A stretch of DNA of 64,000 nt from Blasia pusilla (lineage: Eukaryota > Marchantiophyta > Marchantiopsida > Blasiales), in NCBI GenBank assembly GCA_050084515.1, contig CM114271.1:3100001-3164000 (forward strand), read 5' to 3'. Below the pieces are notes generated by a model that was not told the origin of the DNA, made no database searches, and worked only from the letters and a program-made list of their open reading frames with translations. A program made the position numbers and the translations under genes. The first letter of the stretch is position 1, and each line of letters begins with the position of its first letter. Below are positions 10,568-19,716 of the stretch, piece after piece.

Positions 10568-11200
10568 ACTCGCTCGAAAATGGGGTCGGTTTCTTGACCA
10601 ACTAACTTGTCTGAGATAGAAGCTGGAAAATCGACTGGGAACTCGTCGATCCGATAAAGGTTGATGTCCTCCGCCGGGCTTGGAGTCGAGAATGACCGCT
10701 CTCCGGCTTCTTCGGCCATGTCCACCATCTCCACGCTGGCGGTCCTCATGACCTCGTCGTCATCGATTTCAACTTCTGGCGTTTCCACTATGTTGATTGT
10801 GTCCCCGGACTTTGTGGGGGACATTTCCCGCATCTCAACACTTGCGGCTGGACGGGCTGGGCTATCGTCAATGGCTATCGCTTTTTCCCTCCTCGCTTTA
10901 GCCAATTCTGCCCTCCTCACCGACGCGTCCAGACGCTTCTTTTCTCTCTTTTCGTCGGCGATCCTTTTCTTCAAGGCCTGCGACGTCTCAGCCTCTGACG
11001 TTCTATTTATCTAGCGCCTCTTGAACACGTCTCACAAGAAGCACTTGGTTGTGCATCTCCGCTTCCCTTTCCCGCTCCTCGATTTCCTGCTGCCTAATTT
11101 CATTCGCCGAACAAGGCCCAGGAGAAGCTGACGCAGGAGTCCTAATGGACTTCGGAGTGAAGCTCCAAGACTTGTTGGCTTGTGATTTTTTCCTCGTCAT
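10568..11200 (-). CDS. N-terminal coiled-coil exon(s) of the ParB-methylase gene
   Basis: The first ATG in frame is at 11,200, followed by a basic, Ser/Pro-rich start (MTRKKSQANKSW) and a charged helix (EIEEREREAEMHNQ). The first frame closes at 11,003. A second frame picks up at about 10,995 with another basic helix (KKRIADEKREKKRLDASVRR) and an acidic, Ser-rich tail that reaches the donor site at 10,567. The join near 11,000 needs either a small intron or a one-base change that I cannot resolve. The region probably serves for oligomerisation or nuclear targeting; that is inference from composition only. Confidence 0.5.
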
Positions 11201-11221
11201 TTTTTCCGGAAATGCCTCCAC

Positions 11222-12380
11222 CTATGTCCACGACGAATCCCTTGATCAGTCGCCTTGCTGATGTCGAGATGGGGAGCTCGAATCGCCTTGATGGGTAGCT
11301 CGAATCGTCCCGTGATCGCTCTGTCGAACCGTCTCGCTATCGTTCGGTCGAACCATCTCGCTCTCGTTCCCTCCTATCGACTCGGGATGTGTCGCCGTGT
11401 GAAATGCCCCTTCATATCTGATCAGCTGTTGCGCGGGAGTGTGAGGAATGAAGATCGCGAAATGAGAAACCGGAAATGAGCGATTTCTGCCCTATTTATA
11501 CTTTTCTAGCCGTTGGGCTGACCGTTGGGTCCCATCGTCCTTTCGACGGCGACGTGCCGGATGTTACGGAAGTCCGGACGTGAAAAATGGCAACCCGTCG
11601 GAGTACAACAGGTTGCGCGGCTACGCCATCCTGGGTACGTCGCCACATGCGCGAGCAACCCGTCGAAGACCGACGCGTTGAGCGCCTCCGTTGTCTTCGG
11701 AAAAGAACGCGAGGTACCCCCGCAACCCGTCGGAGACCGACATGTTGCGCGCCTCCGCCGTGTTTGGGACGGGAACGGGACGTATCTTGGGCAATCCGTC
11801 GGAGACCGTTGGGTTGCACGCTTCCCTCATCAAGGGTTAAGAACGAGGGCTTCCCGTGCAAGTCGTCGGAGTCCGGCTGGCTGCACCATAAGGCGAGGCC
11901 CTTGCGCAACCCGTTGGAGGGCGACGGGTTGCACGCCTCGCCGTCTTTGGGCAAAAAGGTGAGGCACCCGTGGAACTCGTCGGGAACAGACGGTTTGCAC
12001 GCCTCCGGCATCTTCGGGCAAGAAGGAGGGGTATCCGAGCAACTCGTCGGAGAGCGACGGGTTGCTCGCTTCAAAAATGTTTAGCAGAAGCGTGCAACCC
12101 GTCCGATGCCGACGGGTTGCAGGCTTCGGTTAGCTTCGGGTAATTTTTCAGTTAACAGGACTCCGACGGGTTCCAAGTGCGATGCGCAACCCTCTGCTTC
12201 CCAAATCCGGTAACATATTGCAACTGAATTGAATGTGTCCGCAGGTGGATCCATTGTGTCAGACAATGTCACCCACCGAATTCATCTTGTCAGTAAAAAT
12301 CTGTCAGGAGTATCTGTTTCCTATTCACTATAAATTAAAAATTCTCATTCTCAGTCTCCTTACGTTGGAATCTTCTTGGA
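11222..12380. promoter_or_regulatory. Divergent intergenic region with palindrome cluster 5
   Basis: This region lies between the minus-strand methylase gene (start 11,200) and the plus-strand transposase gene (from about 12,381), and so should hold both promoters. From 11,245 to 11,350 the motif TCGAATCG/TCGAACCGTCTCGCT recurs as short imperfect direct repeats. About ten palindromes (arms GCAACCCGTCGGA with variants) lie between 11,588 and 12,175. No TATA box can be assigned with confidence. The placement suggests the palindromes might act in expression or as transposase sites, but this is inference. Confidence 0.5.
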
Positions 12381-13205
12381 ATGGATAATTATGTTAAGCT
12401 CACTTGTGGCAGTCATCTGGCGGCCCTTTCTCAATCAGAAATCATTCGACCCCAAGCTCGTGAGTCTTTCATAGCAGTGGATGAAAATTTTTTCTGCATT
12501 CGATTTCTTCTCCAATTGGAACCATCTTTGTATCCAAAGATGTTAGGGTGGACAGTTTGGAAGACATAATAGGTGAGACAGTCCAGCCGGTGACCTCGAC
12601 TGACCGTAAAGTATGGAATCTCCTACCTCTAGCAAATGGTCAATATAGAGTTTACGGCCGCCCCGATCGTCTGTTTCCCAAGTAGACGGTCTAGAATTTC
12701 CTAGTGCTCCGAGCTCCACGTTTGCAACTCCAAGCTCTGCAGATCCGGCCGACCAACCATGACGCTCGAACAATGTTGTTCTTCTTGAAGAGATTCCGGA
12801 TGTTATCAACCTCGGCTGGATCCGCTTCGGACACCAATCGGGCCCTCTGTCCGCCTACTCGTTCCTCTTGCAAGTATCAGGCAATAGTTTGCTTTCGTCT
12901 CTGGCCTTGAAAATGTTCAAGCACATTCTTGTCGACGAGCTGACGCCCATGTACGATGGTAATTGTATTTTTGAGTTGCCTCCACTTGCAGCTCCTGCTC
13001 AAAAGAAGGATGGAGGATGCCTGAAGGGTATGGACAGAAAGTTTGATTGTCATCGATGGTGCAGGCTTCAACGGACCAGTGCTTCAATTCCACATGGTCC
13101 TTGGATTGTCTCCCGCCACCAGTGCGTGGGAGCCTTGGAGTGTAGAAGTCCAGCATACCCGTATCTAGAGCACAACGGGCGAGTCAATACGTCGCAAAGC
13201 CCGGA

Positions 13206-14108
13206 GTGATCAAGCTTACAACGGCATCACAAATTTGTGAACAATTGCTTGGAATCCCTGGACAGGGCGAGATCACGGCGGTTGAGGAGAAACAACTCTG
13301 GGAGAATCTCTCATTTCTCGCTGATCCTGAATGCTTCCGGAATTTGCTGCGTCAAATACGAGTTCTGGATGGAAAGACGGCCGAAATGGATGCCATCGCC
13401 AGAATCAAGGCCAACTCCAGATTTCCATTCATTCAGAGATGGCAGTTCATGGGCCAAGGAGGCGAGGGATCCAGGGCCTATGTCTTCAAAATGTCAACCA
13501 CAGGTCCGTCGAGTGGCCTCGATCTTATAGATCGAATGAGGGAAGGGGAAGATCTTTACGGGAGTTGGGTAAGCTTTGATATTTGCAACAGAGTGTTGAA
13601 CGGATGGTTGACGATGGGTGCTCACGTTTATGACCATGTGGAGAAGGGACTCAAAACTATATTTGTCTGTGAAGTAAAGGCAGAAGACGTTGGCAATTTG
13701 AAGATGTGTTGGTTTCTCTTATTGGAGGTGGTGAAGGAAAACAAAAGGCCACCTCTGGAAATTTATGGGTTCATGGCGCACAATGCACAACCTGGGTGGA
13801 TTGCTATCCGGGAAGTGTTCTAGGGTGGAGAGGTTCAACCGGAGAGGGAAAGGTCGGATGCTTTCCATTGGCAACAGTCTGTGACCCGGTACACCAAATC
13901 TTGCATCAAGGAGAATAAGAGTACAGAGCATGTGACTCTACTCCAACGCTGCAAGGATAGCAAAACCTTGAAGCAGGCCATGGAATGCCAGGAATAACTT
14001 CATGGGTGGTGGAGGAAGCATGCGATTGAGGGGAAGTACAAAGAGTTGTGCTCTTGGTTGAGTTGGTGGACTGTACGTGTGAGACAATGTGGAAACTTCA
14101 TGCGGCAG
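13206..14108 (+). pseudogene. Transposase catalytic-core exon
   Basis: A single frame continues across two nonsense codons to the donor CAG|GTGAGT at 14,109. The centre reads GSWVSFDICNRVLNGW, then KTIFVCEVKAEDVGNL, then a Trp-Phe helix and GFMAHNAQPGWIAIREVF. This resembles the MULE core, where the last block normally has an acidic residue (a-D-x-a-x-x-x-A-I-x-x-V-F-P). Here the expected Asp reads His. A following FHWQQSVTRY block equals the family's C/H-x-W-H region. Core activity is likely lost through both the stops and the substitution. Confidence 0.55.
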
Positions 14109-14796
14109 GTGAGTTCACTATTTTGTCTTGTCAAGCTCACGCTGAGAATTGTTTGTAAAGTTGAAGCTCAGGGTGAGAAGCGTGGGAATTATATGGATTT
14201 CAAACCCAAGAAACCAAGCAAGCTGTCGGATGCAACGGGTTGCCCGAGTGTGCAACCCGACGGAAACCGACGGGTTGCCCGAGGGTGCAACCCGACAGAA
14301 ACCGACGGGTTGCCCGAGGATGCAACCCGACAGAAACTGACGGATTGCATCGAGATTTTTGGTGCAACCCAAGTGTGCAACCCGAGTGTGCAACCCATCG
14401 GGACCCGACGGGTCACAGAGTCGTTCATGGGATGCCTCGGCCTTGCAACCCGTCTGGTTCCGACGGGTTGCAGTAGGTGGGTTTAAGGTTACAACACGAC
14501 GGAAACCGACGGGTTGCATCCAGATTTTTGGTGCAACCCGAGTGTGCAACCCGAGTGTGCAACCCGTCGAGACCCGACGGGTCACAGAGTCGTTCATGGG
14601 ATGCCTCGGCCTTGCAACCCGTCCGGTTCCGACGGGTTGCAGTAGGTGGGTTTAAGGTTACAACACGTCGGGACCCGACGGGTCGCAGAGTCGTTCATGG
14701 GATATCTCGGCCTACAACCCATCCTGGTTCCGACAGTCGCTTATTTCTTTGACTCTGAGTTATTTTCGTTCCCTTCTAACATTGCCGTCATTGCAG
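14109..14796 (+). other. 688-nt intron of the transposase gene with palindrome cluster 6
   Basis: The donor is CGGCAG|GTGAGT and the acceptor GTCATTGCAG|GGATTG. Both are in phase 0, and splicing joins GNFMRQ to GLNVYENALCPNTSGAESVH without a shift. From 14,224 the intron is packed with palindromes of the GCAACCCGTCGG family, arranged partly as a tandem duplication with a period near 170 bp (GTCGTTCATGGGAT landmarks at about 14,421, 14,591 and 14,692). Confidence 0.8.
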
Positions 14797-16292
14797 GGAT
14801 TGAACGTTTATGAAAATGCCCTCTGCCCCAACACAAGTGGAGCAGAAAGTGTTCATTCCTCTTGGAGGTTGTCACAAGCATGCCAACGAATTTCACTTGT
14901 GGAGGCATGCCAACAAGACCAGACAAGAGCAATGCTACTGATCTGCAAACATCCCATATCTTCCTCACAAAAGGCATAACAAAAGGAAAGGGGCCGTCGA
15001 TCACGAGCTCTATGTCGTATGGTGTGAGATCCGGGTGATGAAAAATTGTATGTGGAAGCCTTCAACCGGTGCGTAGCTGGAACTCCACTCGAGCAAGACG
15101 TACACATTGGTGGGGATATTCGTGGGCGGGTTTCAAGACGTCTCATACAGATGGTGGTAGAGCAGTCTGAGCGAGACTCGTGGAGACCATATAAGTATCT
15201 TGACTTCAGGCAGGTGAAGAGGCAGCATTGAGGAACGAATCCGGTGATTGATTTGGATGAGGAAATTACGCTGCCCAGGTATTTGGGGACCCCGGACCCG
15301 TCCCAAATCCGTGATGGAGTTACTTCTCCAAAATCAGTGAATGTTTTATTTCAAAAGCCCTCCGTTGTTGGAAGTTCGCAACATCCTGTCATTGGGGTGG
15401 TTCAACAATATGGGATTCCGGTAATGGAGGTGGATTGCAACCTAAAACGGTGGCATATATCTCGGAGCAACCCAAGACGTGGACCCACCTGCAGGGCAGC
15501 ATCTGATGGCATTAGAAGAGCATGCGGCACTTTCCTAAATAAGAAGTGTACAAGGATTGGACGACCACTGCCTGGGTTTTGGGGACTCAAAACCTTTGAT
15601 CGTTTCACGAGGACCGGGGATCAATTGAAGTACTTCTTCTGCCCAAATGAATCTTGCGCTTTCCGGAACTCTTATCCGGCTGCCATTGGAGCTCAGGAAT
15701 ACCCCACGATTTGGCCCATCGCCGGTAGGAAGCGCACTCAAGACAAGTGGACAATCTTACAAGTGCGATTTCAAACTCGTAGAGATGGGGAAGTTCGGAG
15801 CATGTTTGCATTACAGAGACCCTCGCATTTCGTATTCATCCCAAGATTGATGTCAACATGTACCCGGAGAAGGTGGATGATCTCAATCCATTATTTCTGT
15901 TTGAGTCTAGAAATGGGGTGAAGAGAAACAGAATGTGCAAAGCCAACGGTGGAGAGCAAAGCGAATTGCGTGCGGCTCGGGAGGCAAAAATGGAGATCAT
16001 CGCCACGAAAGATGTCTTGAGTGGCAATGGAATAGGAAGGATGTATTGGGTCAGGAACAACACTGTAAATTCAAGTGTCACAGGGGTGTATGTGGTGCAC
16101 ATCTGTTGCTTTCCCACATGTTCATATGATGACTTTGTCCAAAGAGAGACAAGTGGCAAAAGGTATTTCCCTTGTAAGCACATGTACTATGTGTTGCAGG
16201 TAGTTTTAAGAGAGTCGGAGGTAGGAGTAGGAATCCACCAACCAATTCTGTCCCTCAAAGAAGTTCGAAGTATTTTAAACAAACCACTTTGA
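14797..16292 (+). pseudogene. C-terminal transposase exons with SWIM-type finger
   Basis: After the acceptor the protein reads TSGAESVHSSW, the conserved asparagine/serine-Ala-Glu-x-x-His block found after DDE cores. It then continues in several frames: EAFNRCVAGTPLEQDVHIGGD at 15,050, a Cys-x4-Cys block (FFCPNESCAFRN) at 15,635, and VVHICCFPTCSYDDF with RYFPCKHMYYVLQ at 16,093-16,198. The last fits a SWIM finger (CxC...CxH), except that the second Cys of CxC reads Tyr. A stop at 16,290 is followed by about 400 non-coding bases and the transposon end. Confidence 0.55.
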
Positions 16293-16688
16293 GGATGCAA
16301 AATGAGGTTTTAGATTGTACTTTTATTTTTTTCTCAACCTTCACTTTGAGCTTGAACTCTATTCAGCCCTGGGCAAATGATAGATTTTTCCCAGACCTTG
16401 GATGGAAAAAGTGATTGGTTCCACACTTATTATTCCACTGATTTTTCAATTTTCTAAATTTTGAGCAATTTGCAACTCGTCGGACTCAGAGGGGTTGCCA
16501 AAATGTGGAAGAGGAAAAAAAAACTGTGGGACTGCTTCATATATGAACAAAAAAGTGCAAAAAATTTCGAACAAAAATTTTCCTCTCTTCAACCTGACGG
16601 AAACTCTCTTCAAAAAAAAGTATTTATTTCGGTTGAAGGTAGTTTCCTCTCTCCTCTCTCCTCTCTTCCTCTCCTCTTACCGCACCTC
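16293..16688. other. Right end region of the 12-kb transposon
   Basis: This is non-coding. It holds one isolated palindrome of the element's family at 16,470-16,498 (arm GCAACTCGTCGGACT, inverse arm with two changes), A-rich runs at about 16,518 and 16,611, and a terminal C/T-rich tract that is roughly the inverse of the G/A-rich tract at the left end. Confidence 0.5.
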
Positions 16689-16697
16689 TAGTGCAGC
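16689..16697 (+). repeat. Right 9-bp target-site duplication TAGTGCAGC
   Basis: This is identical to 4,519-4,527. The gypsy E reading frame resumes directly behind it. Confidence 0.85.
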
Positions 16698-17620
16698 CCA
16701 GGTTGAGGTTGCTGCAGTGGCGACCCGGTGTGCTGCAAGAGGCACCAAGCCATTGAGAGGTGGAGTTGAGATTGACCCACCAAAGGGGACCGATGGGCGG
16801 CAGGCCAGGGTTCCACAGTCATTCACATTTTCGGAGGCACTACACACACCATCAATGGTGCCTCGACGACCAGCGGTGCCTATAGCTCAGGCAGGTACGT
16901 CAACGTCACAAGGAGTTGGAGTGACAACTCCTATGCGAGATCAAGTGGAGTCAGTGTTGGAGGTAGCCGCTAGAGTGAGTTGGCATCCGCTATTTTTCGC
17001 CATAGAGTTGGCAACATTGGGAGTTGGACAGCTGAGGTGTTCCGGCTGGCCGCCACGTTGTGTGAGAGTGGAGTGATGACTGCTTCTTGTTCAAAGGTAG
17101 TTGAGGAGGTGGTGGACTTGCCCTCAGAGCCCGTGCTCGGGACGTTCCCCACAGAGTCATGGCACGCGGCGGCGGCGGCAAAGTTGGTAGACATGCGAGC
17201 TCGACTGGCCATAGAGCGAGTAGTGGTGACACTTGGAGTAGTATTACTGGATAACCGAGCTGGAGTATTTCGCTTGGTTAGTCTCACGGGGACAGTATAC
17301 CACCCAAAGCGCGTCCTACTTGATTCGGGAGCGCAGCCCTTGATGTTAGGGAAGGTGCCGTGTTTAGCATTGGGGTTACAGAAGGCCGACATTGAGCCTT
17401 GTCCCTTCTAGATACATACCTCGATTGGGGGCATGTCACCCACGTAGTATATGACTTGACAGGAGATAATTGTCAGAGTCCAGCGAGAGCATGCGACGGA
17501 TAGTGCTATGATACGCACACGTGCGATTACGACACCAGTTGAGTCGTACGATGTGTTGGTGGGGAATGACGCGAGAGCTATAGAGGAGTGTGGACGACCT
17601 CGTGAGGCAAGCATGGAGTC
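16698..17620 (+). pseudogene. Post-Gag region and aspartic protease, copy E
   Basis: This continues the E polyprotein after the transposon. First comes the family's conserved unknown region (QVEVAAVATR, RVPQSFTFSEALHTPSMVP, FRLAATLCESG, TESWHAAAAAKLVDMRARLAIER). Then comes the protease: VLLDSGAQPLMLGK at about 17,320 carries the catalytic D-S-G of retropepsins, which cut the polyprotein. The expected later strand block (PVESYDVLVG) is at about 17,540 but breaks off, and the residues that follow it in copy B (GAVLYPMGF) are missing. Stop at 17,409 and shifts show decay. Confidence 0.75.
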
Positions 17621-17679
17621 ATGCCTTTATCCCGGAGTAGTGAGAGTCTGGTGGCAATCGGGTCGTGGAGTGGAGACGT

Positions 17680-18790
17680 TGACCCCACTGGATACCACAC
17701 CCGTTGTGTGGCAGTGTCTAGAGGAGGGTGTTAAGATGTTACATCTCTTCGGAGGGATTAGCAGTGGATTGGCCGCAGTATTGCAAGCGGGCATACGAGT
17801 GCATCAGTACCTTTATGTGGAGAGAGATGAGATTGTGCGACAAGTATCACTATGTCACGTAGCGAGATTGGTCCAAAGGTATCCTGAATTGTTGTTGGTA
17901 TCTGCAGTACGGGGATATCAGCATACACTACCGCCGACATCTCTTTGGTGGGGGCGCAGGATCTGGATAGAGTTGGCACCATTCATTTGGTGATTGCTGG
18001 ATGGCCAGGTCAGGGTCATTCATCAGCTGGCTGAGGATTTGGATTGCAGGATCCGAGGTCAGGGATGTTTGGGAGATGCTAGGAGTAGTACGACACTTCC
18101 ACGAGAGTCAGACATGTTCTCAAGCGTACATTTTGGAGAACATGCCGTTGTTGGGAGACACTCGTGCACGTGTGATGACGAGGGTGCATCTGGTGAGGTC
18201 CTGGTTGGGACCTGCTGTGTTGCTAGATGCAGCGAGAGTTGGGTCACGTGCCCATCGTCCACGACTATGGTGGACGAACCTGATACCATCAGAGGTACTG
18301 AGTCGAGCATATGATGGAGTCCAGAGAGCACCACATCTCACAGTGGATGCTATTTTGGGGTCAGGGCGTCGATCTCAGGTGGTCACGCGGGATGATGGAC
18401 CACCGTTGGCGATGGCCAAAAGGGTGGGGGAGTTGAGGGCAACCTTATCTACGTTGGTGAGCTTCCCAACATCCCATGCCTTTCGTCAGGGAGGGCCATG
18501 CATGATTTGGGATGAGGTGACCAGACCATTGGAGGAGCCTATAGCAGATGAGCGCAAGTGCGCCATGGGGTTTGCTACCGTACTACGGCGGTGGCAGGGA
18601 TGACTGAGGCATCCCAAGACACGTGTTGGGGGAGGCAATGGACCTCAACTGTCTCACATGGATAGTCAGCCTAGGTATGGCTGAGCAGAGATGGATGCGA
18701 GTATCATCCATGCCGTCACGTCCACAAGTTGGACCATTGCCTACAAGGTCTGTACAGGCATTGGCTAGGGGCGAGACAAGGAGAGATAGG
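17680..18790 (+). pseudogene. DNA cytosine-5 methyltransferase domain, copy E (inactive)
   Basis: This is homologous to the methyltransferase of copies B and C. Motif I is altered (MLHLFGGISSGLAAVLQAG, where B has VLDLFCGIST). The catalytic loop reads GWPGQG, so the nucleophile Cys of the Pro-Cys-Gln motif has become Gly (codon at 18,008-18,010). Motif VI is out of frame (ILENMPLLGD at about 18,130), and the GSRAHRPRLWWTN block is kept (18,240-18,280). The motif X region ADERKCAMGFAT is at about 18,550. Frame changes at about 17,990-18,060 and 18,600. Clearly a dead enzyme. Confidence 0.8.
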
Positions 18791-18949
18791 CACCCATGGA
18801 TTTCTTGGGACGTCATTCGACTAGAGAGTGTGAAGGCAGCCAGAGTAGCACATGTTCATTTTTTGGATGTGGAGCATGGTGTAGGAGGTCAGGGTGGAGT
18901 GGCTGTTGCGTAGGTGGCTAAGGTTGCTACATAGCAACCAAAGCCGGAG

Positions 18950-19463
18950 GTTGCGCCCTCTCCAAGTGAGGTCACGATGGAGACTTGGGAGCGTGTGATA
19001 GGTCTCAAGTTGATAGGAGGAGAGCAACAGCAAATTCATAGTTTTTTTAGAGGGCATGTTACTTGTTTTGCCTTCATTATGAGAGACTTGGGTAGGCTGA
19101 AGGGTCCCGAGATACGGATTGAGTTGGCTAGTGATACGCCGATCTTTCGTCGACCCTACAGGTATTCCGATATGGAGCGAGCCTTGCTTCAGAGCAGGAG
19201 TCATGATTTGTTGGAGGGAGGACTTGTGGAGTTTCACATGGGGAGTATGCATCTGCCACAGTCATGCCGGAGAAGAAGGATATGTATGGCAATTGGACGG
19301 ATAGGCCGATGTGTGGAGATTACCATCCTATCAACCGACAGACGTGGTACGCCATGCCTACTCTTGAGGAGATCTTTGATGCGGTAGGGCATGCAAAGAT
19401 CTTTAGTACGTTAGATCTCCATGCTGGCTATCATTGGAGGACAGGGAGAAGACATCATTCTGG
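18950..19463 (+). pseudogene. Reverse transcriptase, N-terminal half, copy E
   Basis: This contains the family's RT start (TWERVIGLKLIGGEQQQIHSF), IRIELASDTPIFRRPYRYSDMER, and then PTLEEIFDAVGHAKIFSTLDLHAGYH in other frames. It breaks off before the YIDD active-site block. Copy E ends here, directly against an LTR fragment of element D at 19,464. Several frameshifts are present. Confidence 0.8.
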
Positions 19464-19711
19464 TTCTTGAACCGACCAGAAAGTTTGTCCCAAGTCTTTC
19501 GAGACTTGCCCGTATTGTAAACCGCGAAACTAGGAAGGGTGAGCTTGATGAGAGTCCGAGACGAGAACTCGGAAATTTAGCCTGCTAATTGATCCAAGAC
19601 CCGACTAACCAGAGTGCGTGTTTGGATGCAGATCAGCGATGAGAGCGTGATCTACTGAATGCATGCTTCCGCAACAACAAGATTAACGCAAGGAGAGTAG
19701 GCGCACAACAA
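19464..19711 (+). repeat. LTR fragment of chromodomain gypsy D (R-U5 side), inverted
   Basis: This is about 90% similar to the reverse complement of 37,197-37,450. It ends in GGCGCACAACA, matching the LTR end beside D's primer-binding site. Its first about 40 bases relative to the 37-kb LTR are missing, at the inversion breakpoint. Confidence 0.8.
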
Positions 19712-19716
19712 ATACC

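Larger units (their letters stand above)
6311..11200 (-). pseudogene. Spliced ParB-like / N4-N6-type DNA methylase gene (degenerate)
   Basis: This is a multi-exon minus-strand gene running from an ATG at 11,200. Domains in order are a basic, coiled-coil-prone N-terminus (11,200-10,568), a ParB/sulfiredoxin-like domain (10,495-10,041), a helical middle (9,436-8,480), a charged linker (8,428-7,844), a WNVPLSYDQCAF segment (about 7,650) and a methyltransferase core with the S-adenosylmethionine motif (6,700-6,495). The clearest intron is 10,567-10,496. Palindrome-filled introns follow at 10,040-~9,437 and 7,435-~6,859. Frame breaks at about 8,862 and 6,695 and a damaged motif I suggest it is inactive. 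ParB-methylase fusions are known from phages and bacteria, so an intron-containing version in a plant-lineage transposon is unexpected. Confidence 0.65.
12381..16292 (+). pseudogene. Mutator-like transposase with SWIM zinc finger (degenerate, spliced)
   Basis: This is a multi-exon plus-strand gene. Blocks in order are an N-terminal region (12,381-12,569), a Cys/His zinc-binding block (KFDCHRWC and HQCVGALEC at 13,030-13,150), a long core exon (13,206-14,108), an intron (14,109-14,796), a TSGAESVHSSW block (14,830-14,870), further Cys-containing blocks (15,244-15,921) and a SWIM-like finger (16,100-16,190). The layout of an N-terminal zinc motif, DDE-type core and C-terminal SWIM finger fits Mutator-like transposases, as does the 9-bp target duplication. 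Stops at 13,821 (TAG), about 13,996 (TAA) and 15,229 make this copy non-functional. Confidence 0.6.
4528..16688. mobile_element. 12.16-kb Mutator-like DNA transposon with transposase and DNA methylase genes
   Basis: The element is bounded by 9-bp direct repeats and interrupts gypsy copy E in frame. Near both ends there is a purine-rich inverted similarity: GTAAGAGAGGAGAGGAAGAG at 4,554-4,573 against the complement of the pyrimidine tract ending ...CTCTTCCTCTCCTCTTAC at 16,680. The outermost about 11 bases match only partly, so the inverted repeats are degenerate or low-complexity. Inside are a plus-strand transposase/SWIM gene (12.4-16.3 kb), a minus-strand ParB-like/DNA methylase gene (11.2-5.5 kb) and seven groups of short palindromes. 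Both genes carry disabling changes, so this copy is probably non-autonomous now. The host gypsy remnant gives an outer limit to its insertion age. Confidence 0.8.
1594..19463 (+). mobile_element. Gypsy copy E (methyltransferase family), split and truncated
   Basis: This is a plus-strand Ty3/gypsy copy of the same family as B and C. The leader runs from about 1,594 to 2,950, gag from 3,020 to 4,527, and the reading continues at 16,698 after a 12.16-kb insertion. Protease, methyltransferase and the first half of RT follow until 19,463. There it stops against the LTR fragment of another element. Gag resumes in the same frame across the insertion (codons for Ser-Ala-Ala form part of the target duplication). 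Many nonsense codons show it is an old copy. No integrase or 3' end is present. Confidence 0.82.

Noticed and set aside
6495-11200. Bacterial or phage contamination as the source of the ParB-methylase gene
   Set aside because: Canonical spliceosomal introns with matching phase and placement inside a transposon bounded by target duplications speak against it.
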